Assembly: GCA_903859265.1 (NCBI GenBank)
Contig: CAIOLZ010000015.1
Coordinates: forward strand, 1-11,838
Length of the DNA stretch: 11,838 nt
Origin: an uncultured beta proteobacterium
Lineage (GTDB): Bacteria > Pseudomonadota > Gammaproteobacteria > Burkholderiales > Burkholderiaceae_C
Reading direction: 5' to 3'
This document shows positions 7,734 to 11,838 of this stretch, piece after piece. Numbering within the stretch: position 1 is the stretch's first letter; every line of letters starts with the position of its first letter. The notes below the pieces were generated by a model. The model worked only from the letters and a program-made list of their open reading frames with translations. It ran no database searches and was not told where the DNA came from. The position numbers and the translations under genes were made by a program.

Positions 7734-9983
7734 ATGCGAGCCATCACCAAACATTGGCCTCGTGTTGCGGTAACCTTGCTGCCGCTTGTTTTCGCCTTGT
7801 TGCATGCCGCCGGGCTGCTCCAAATTGGGGTGCTGCAGCGGCTCGATGAGATTATTTACGACGCCCGCTTGCGGGCCACTGCTCCCAAGACGCTCGACGA
7901 CCGCATCGTCATCGTAGATATTGACGAAAAGAGCCTGGCCGAGGTTGGCCGCTGGCCTTGGGGTCGCGACAAAATGGCGACGCTGGTCAATCAGCTCTTT
8001 GACCAGCAAAAAATTGGCATTCTGGGTTTCGACGTGGTTTTTGCCGAGGCCGACGCCAGCTCCGGGCTCGCGCGTCTGACGGAGCTTTCGCACAACGAGT
8101 TGAAGGATCAGCCGCTTTTTGCCGAGCGACTGCGGCAGCTTCGCCCGGAGCTCGATTTCGATGCGTTGTTTGCAAAGTCGCTGGAAAATCGCGCCGTCGT
8201 GTTGAGTTATTACTTCTCCAGCGAGGAAGATGCCGGAACCTCGGGTGTTTTGCCAGCACCGGTGTTGACGGACAAGGAGCTTTCAGGTCGCAGCATCCAT
8301 AGCACGTCTTGGAACGGTTATGGCTCCAACATCGAAGGTATTGCCAGGGCCGCGCCGGTTGCCGGATTTTTCAACCCAATCGTTGACGACGATGGTGTGG
8401 TGCGATCGCTGCCCATGCTGGCGGAGTACAAGGGAAAGTATTACGAATCGCTTGCGCTGGGAATGTTTCGCCAGCTCGCCGGTGCGCCGAAAGTGGTGCC
8501 CGGCTATCCCAGCGACAGATTCTTGCCCCATAGCTACCAGGGAATGGACCGCCTTGTGCTCAAGCAGGGGGATCGTACGCTGGGCATCCCGGTTGACGAC
8601 AAGGTGGCCGCTTTGGTGCCCTATCGCGGTCGGGGCGGCGTGCGTGGCGGGTCGTTCAAATACATATCCGCGTCTGATGTGCTGCTGGGGCGCCTTCCTG
8701 TTGGCAGTCTCAAGGACAAGATTGTTTTGATGGGCACGACGGCGCCCGGTTTGCTGGACTTGCGGGTCACGCCGGTCGGTGAGGCTTATCCCGGCGTGGA
8801 GTCCCATGCCAACCTCATCTCGGGCCTGTTGGACGGCAAATTGCTGTTCAAACCCGACTACGCCGTGGGCTATGACGTGGCCATGCTGACCATTGCAGGA
8901 CTGGCGCTGGCCTTTGGATTGCCGCTGTTGTCCGCGACGCGCGCGGTGGGCCTGAGCGTTGCGGTTGCAGCGGTGCTCGCAGGTTTGAACTTCTGGCTTT
9001 ATCTGGGCTACGGGCTGGTGCTGCCGCTTGCTGCGGCGCTGACCATGACCGTGACTGCCTTCGCGCTCAACATGAGTTTTGGCTACTTTGTGGAAAGCCG
9101 GTCCAAACGCGACTTGGCCAACCTTTTTGGTACCTATGTGCCGCCTGAACTGGTGGACGAGATGGTCAAGGATCCTGATGCGTACAGCATGAAGGCCACC
9201 AACCGCGAGCTCACGGTCATGTTTTGCGACATGCGCGGCTTCACCAAGATGTCCGAGCAAATGGAGCCGACGCAGTTGCAGGAGCTTCTGACCGGCGTTT
9301 TCAGCAATCTGACCAGCCTGATTCGTGCCAACCGCGGCACCATCGACAAATATATGGGCGATTGCGTCATGGCGTTCTGGGGGGCCCCGGTTGAAACGCC
9401 CGAGCACGCCCATCTGGCGGTCAAATCGGCCATGGAAATGGCCAACGCCGTGCGTGACATCAATGCGGACCACCGCAGTCGCGGCCTGCCCGAAATCGGT
9501 ATCGGCATCGGGCTTAACACGGGAACCATGTGCGTTGGTGACATGGGCTCCAACATCCGGCGCGCCTACACCGTGATTGGTGACTCGGTCAATTTGGGTT
9601 CGCGACTGGAGGGCCTCTCCAAAGCCTACGGCGTGGATATCGTCGTCAGCGAGACCACCCGCAATCTGGCCCCGGACTTCGCATGGCAGGAACTCGACCG
9701 TGTGCGGGTCAAGGGCAAAGAACAGGCCGTGGCCATTTTCTGGCCATTGGCGCCGGAAAACCGGCTCAAGGATGACAGCGCCAGTGAATTAAAGACCTGG
9801 AACAGCTTCATCAAAGCCTACCGGTTGCAAAATTGGGATCAGGCCGATGTTCTGCTCATTAATTTGATGCGCATGAACCCCAAAAAATACCTGTACCAAC
9901 TTTACGCGGAGCGTGTAGCCTCTATGCGCTTGCTGCCCTTCGATCCCGAATGGGATGGCGCAACCAATTTTGAGACCAAGTAA
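7734..9983 (+). CDS. CHASE2-domain transmembrane adenylate cyclase (class III)
   Basis: This 749-residue membrane enzyme probably makes cAMP from ATP in response to an extracytoplasmic signal. The order is: a membrane helix (about 10-30); CHASE2 (about 35-370) with YDARLR, DRIVIVDIDEKSL and GRWPWGRD (72-79); three membrane helices (about 376-450); and a class III cyclase domain (about 488-670). Metal ligands are D499 (FCDMRGFT) and D543 (KYMGD). K539 and T613 (AYTVIGDSVN) are the adenine-selecting pair, the Lys/Thr combination of class IIIb. N620 and R624 are the transition-state residues. All are present, so activity is expected. The C-terminal extension (about 685-749) resembles a TPR-like end and has the WDG motif often seen in CHASE2 cyclases. 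The ATG at 7734 lies 19 bases after the FHA gene, with a weak ribosome binding site. The next gene resembles the enzyme that degrades cAMP. Confidence 0.95.
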   Translation: MRAITKHWPRVAVTLLPLVFALLHAAGLLQIGVLQRLDEIIYDARLRATAPKTLDDRIVIVDIDEKSLAEVGRWPWGRDKMATLVNQLFDQQKIGILGFDVVFAEADASSGLARLTELSHNELKDQPLFAERLRQLRPELDFDALFAKSLENRAVVLSYYFSSEEDAGTSGVLPAPVLTDKELSGRSIHSTSWNGYGSNIEGIARAAPVAGFFNPIVDDDGVVRSLPMLAEYKGKYYESLALGMFRQLAGAPKVVPGYPSDRFLPHSYQGMDRLVLKQGDRTLGIPVDDKVAALVPYRGRGGVRGGSFKYISASDVLLGRLPVGSLKDKIVLMGTTAPGLLDLRVTPVGEAYPGVESHANLISGLLDGKLLFKPDYAVGYDVAMLTIAGLALAFGLPLLSATRAVGLSVAVAAVLAGLNFWLYLGYGLVLPLAAALTMTVTAFALNMSFGYFVESRSKRDLANLFGTYVPPELVDEMVKDPDAYSMKATNRELTVMFCDMRGFTKMSEQMEPTQLQELLTGVFSNLTSLIRANRGTIDKYMGDCVMAFWGAPVETPEHAHLAVKSAMEMANAVRDINADHRSRGLPEIGIGIGLNTGTMCVGDMGSNIRRAYTVIGDSVNLGSRLEGLSKAYGVDIVVSETTRNLAPDFAWQELDRVRVKGKEQAVAIFWPLAPENRLKDDSASELKTWNSFIKAYRLQNWDQADVLLINLMRMNPKKYLYQLYAERVASMRLLPFDPEWDGATNFETK

Positions 9984-9995
9984 GCATCAACGAAC

Positions 9996-10000
9996 GGAAA
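9996..10000 (+). promoter_or_regulatory. Ribosome binding site supporting the TTG start of the phosphodiesterase gene
   Basis: GGAAA lies four bases before the TTG at 10005. The protein then begins LKVRVLGCSGA, which is where metallo-beta-lactamase-fold proteins of this kind normally begin. No in-frame ATG is available nearby, which supports the TTG start. Confidence 0.5.
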
Positions 10001-10004
10001 ATTT

Positions 10005-10799
10005 TTGTTAAAAGTACGCGTTTTAGGCTGCTCTGGCGCAATTGCCCAAAATTGCAGGACCACCTCTTTTCTGATCGATGGAGAGATTCTGGTCGATGCC
10101 GGCACCGGCGTGGGCGATTTGACCCTCGAAGAAATGGCCGGTGTTGACGACGTGTTACTCACGCACTCCCATCTGGACCATGTTGCTGCATTGCCGTTGA
10201 TGGTGGATTCGGTAGCCTCGCAACGCAAATTTCCGTTGCGGGTCCATGCGTTGGCGGGCACCATTGCGGCACTTAAAACGCATGTTTTCAACAACGTGAT
10301 CTGGCCTGATTTCACCCGGATCCCGACTCTGGCCAACCCGTTTATCACCTTTCACGAAATCCGGGTGGGCCAGACTTTGAGTTTTGGACAAAAACTGGTT
10401 GAAGTGCTGCCGGCGGTGCACACGGTGCCGGCTGCCGGCTATGCGATCAGCGGCGGCAGTGGCTGCTGGGTTTTTACGGGGGACACCGAGCGCAATCCGG
10501 CGTTTTGGAATCGCCTGAACGACCTCAATGTCGCCATGCTGGTGATTGAAACCGCGTTCAGCAACCGCGAGAAAGACCTTGCCCGGCGCAGTTTGCATCT
10601 TTCACCCATGTCACTGGCAGAGGAACTCGACGCGATTGAACGGGGACGGAGCTATCCGATCTACATTACCCATACCAAACCCGCAGAGACTGAGATGATC
10701 ATGGCTGAAATTCAGCGCTTCGACCAGACCCAGCCCTTCGGTCCCAACGTCACACACGATATTCGCTGGCTGCGTGCCGGGCAGGAGTTTGAAATATGA
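10005..10799 (+). CDS. Metallo-beta-lactamase-fold protein, probable class II 3',5'-cyclic-nucleotide phosphodiesterase
   Basis: This 264-residue soluble protein probably hydrolyses cAMP to AMP, opposing the cyclase encoded 21 bases upstream. It has the metallo-beta-lactamase motif THSHLDH (53-59), giving H54, H56, D58 and H59. Further metal ligands are H139 (PAVHTVP), D160 (TGDTERN) and H223 (YITHTKP), so a dinuclear centre looks complete. HSHLDH followed by a hydrophobic run and D-S resembles the class II phosphodiesterase signature, although the usual Gly or Ser after it is Ala here. ETAFSNREKDLA (182-193) also fits that family. The start is TTG. The last codons overlap the next gene in ATGA, so the two are probably translationally coupled. 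Another metallo-hydrolase role, such as an RNase Z-like nuclease, cannot be excluded, but the context favours cAMP. Confidence 0.85.
   Translation: MLKVRVLGCSGAIAQNCRTTSFLIDGEILVDAGTGVGDLTLEEMAGVDDVLLTHSHLDHVAALPLMVDSVASQRKFPLRVHALAGTIAALKTHVFNNVIWPDFTRIPTLANPFITFHEIRVGQTLSFGQKLVEVLPAVHTVPAAGYAISGGSGCWVFTGDTERNPAFWNRLNDLNVAMLVIETAFSNREKDLARRSLHLSPMSLAEELDAIERGRSYPIYITHTKPAETEMIMAEIQRFDQTQPFGPNVTHDIRWLRAGQEFEI
10783..10787 (+). promoter_or_regulatory. Ribosome binding site of the GAF gene, inside the phosphodiesterase gene
   Basis: AGGAG lies eight bases before the ATG at 10796, within the last codons of the upstream gene. It fixes the start in the ATGA overlap. Confidence 0.6.
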
Positions 10800-11838
10800 G
10801 TTCCTTGATGCCCCCCGTTGACGGAGAGAAGTCACCCGATAAAAGCTTCTCTGACTCTCAAAAACTGCCCAGCAGAAAGCGGGGCATGACTTTTGAAGCG
10901 CTGTTCTATCGGCAGTTGCACCATGTGACAGCCCGCATTCACGATACTGAAAACATCGAAGAAATCATGCTGGAGGCCAGCCAGGACATTTGCAAACTGC
11001 TCAACGCGGACCGGCTGACGCTATACGCCGTTACGGACGATGGCAGCGCCATCGTCTCCAAGATCAAAACCGGCTTGAACAGCAGCCGGGACCTCAAGCT
11101 CCCCATCACGCCCCAAAGCATTGCCGGTTATGCGGCATACAGCCGCAAAGCGCTCAACCTGCCGGATGTTTACGACGAAGAGGCGCTCAAAAAAATCCAT
11201 CCATCGCTGACTTTTTTGAAAGAGGTGGACCGGCGCTCGGGCTACCGCACCAAGCAAATGCTGGTGGCGCCCATCATGGAGGGCAATACGCTGCACGGCG
11301 TCCTGCAAGTCATCAATAACAAAAGCGACGAGCCGTTCGGGGACCTGGAACTCGACGGGGTCGCGGAACTGTGCAAAACCCTCGCTACTGCGATTCGCCA
11401 GCGCGGCAAACAGCCCGAAGATGTGGCGCGCAAGCGGGCCACCAAGTTCGACGGACTGGTGGCCGACGGACTCATCACGGACGAAGAACTGGCCCACTGC
11501 GTGCAGGAAGCACGGACTCTGGCGCAACCGGTGGAGACGCTGCTGACTGAAAAATTCGGCCTCAAGCCGGCACAGATTGGCGCGGCATTGTCGAAGTTCT
11601 TTAATGTGCCGTACGAACCGTTTTCCGCTGGGCGCATTCGGGCCGAGGCCTTGCATGGCATTCTCAAGCGCGAGTTCGTGGAGGAGCAGGGCTGGATTCC
11701 CCTCGAAGAATCGCCCGAGGGCCTGATCATCATGTGTCTGGACTCGGAGGCGGTGCGCGGCTCCCGCATCGTGCCGCAGGTGTTCCCGAAAATCACCAAA
11801 TTCGCCTACCGCATCACCACCCATTGGGACTTCCAGCA
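10796..11838 (+). CDS. GAF and MshEN-like (GspE N-terminal) protein, probable GspE/PulE-type ATPase, 3' end missing
   Basis: An uninterrupted frame runs from the ATG that overlaps the previous stop to the right edge, giving 347 residues with no stop. After a polar N-terminus (1-30) comes a GAF domain (about 45-203). It has ICKLLNADRLTLYAV (65-79), a GYAAYSRKALNLPDVY block (111-126), GYRTKQMLVAPI (149-160) and GVLQVINNK (168-176), the style of cyclic-nucleotide phosphodiesterase and cyclase GAF domains. A helical MshEN or T2SSE N-terminal domain follows (about 212-345), with LVADGLITDEEL (221-232) and FFNVPYEPF (268-276). In that family the next part is the PulE/GspE secretion or pilus ATPase, here beyond the window, so the ATPase is expected but unseen. 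It may be the effector of the operon, sensing cAMP or a partner. The protein could also end as a stand-alone regulator. Confidence 0.85.
   Translation, partial: MSSLMPPVDGEKSPDKSFSDSQKLPSRKRGMTFEALFYRQLHHVTARIHDTENIEEIMLEASQDICKLLNADRLTLYAVTDDGSAIVSKIKTGLNSSRDLKLPITPQSIAGYAAYSRKALNLPDVYDEEALKKIHPSLTFLKEVDRRSGYRTKQMLVAPIMEGNTLHGVLQVINNKSDEPFGDLELDGVAELCKTLATAIRQRGKQPEDVARKRATKFDGLVADGLITDEELAHCVQEARTLAQPVETLLTEKFGLKPAQIGAALSKFFNVPYEPFSAGRIRAEALHGILKREFVEEQGWIPLEESPEGLIIMCLDSEAVRGSRIVPQVFPKITKFAYRITTHWDFQ

Noticed and set aside
8283..9473. 396-codon open frame on the - strand inside the cyclase gene
   Set aside because: It lies wholly antisense to clearly conserved CHASE2 and cyclase sequence, its His/Gln/Arg-rich composition is typical of a shadow frame in GC-rich DNA, and no known domain is visible.

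Overview
The window looks like chromosomal DNA of a GC-rich betaproteobacterium, most likely of the order Burkholderiales. The basis is a recX tail followed by sucC-sucD, a type 2 (about 310-residue) ArgC, and the overall protein style. This placement comes from remembered gene order and family flavour, not from a search.

Layout. (1) Positions 1-128 hold the last 41 codons of recX on the + strand. (2) Positions 136-1068 hold argC on the - strand, converging on recX with 7 bases between the stop codons. (3) After a divergent intergenic region, sucC and sucD (1223-3282, + strand) encode succinyl-CoA synthetase. A clear hairpin terminator (3307-3335) follows. (4) After about 175 bases without a gene, a tightly packed + strand signalling operon runs from 3511 to beyond the right edge. 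It encodes a CHASE2-TPR-Ser/Thr kinase, a PP2C-type phosphatase, a double-FHA protein, a CHASE2 adenylate cyclase, a metallo-beta-lactamase-fold protein resembling class II cAMP phosphodiesterases, and a GAF plus MshEN-like protein that is cut off by the window end and probably continues into a GspE/PulE-type ATPase. The gaps are 9, 37, 19 and 21 bases, then a 4-base ATGA overlap.

How the genes may work together. The kinase, phosphatase and FHA protein form a writer, eraser and reader set for phosphothreonine. The cyclase and the phosphodiesterase-like protein form a maker and remover pair for cAMP. Kinase and cyclase carry related extracytoplasmic CHASE2 sensors, both with a GRWPWxRD motif, so one class of envelope signal could feed two second-messenger-like outputs. 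The last gene could be the effector, since GAF domains of this style can bind cyclic nucleotides and its expected ATPase half would drive a pilus or secretion-like machine. No pilus, secretion or T6SS structural gene is visible, so the output is unknown.

No tRNA, rRNA, CRISPR array, insertion sequence or other mobile element was seen. All real genes have intact reading frames.
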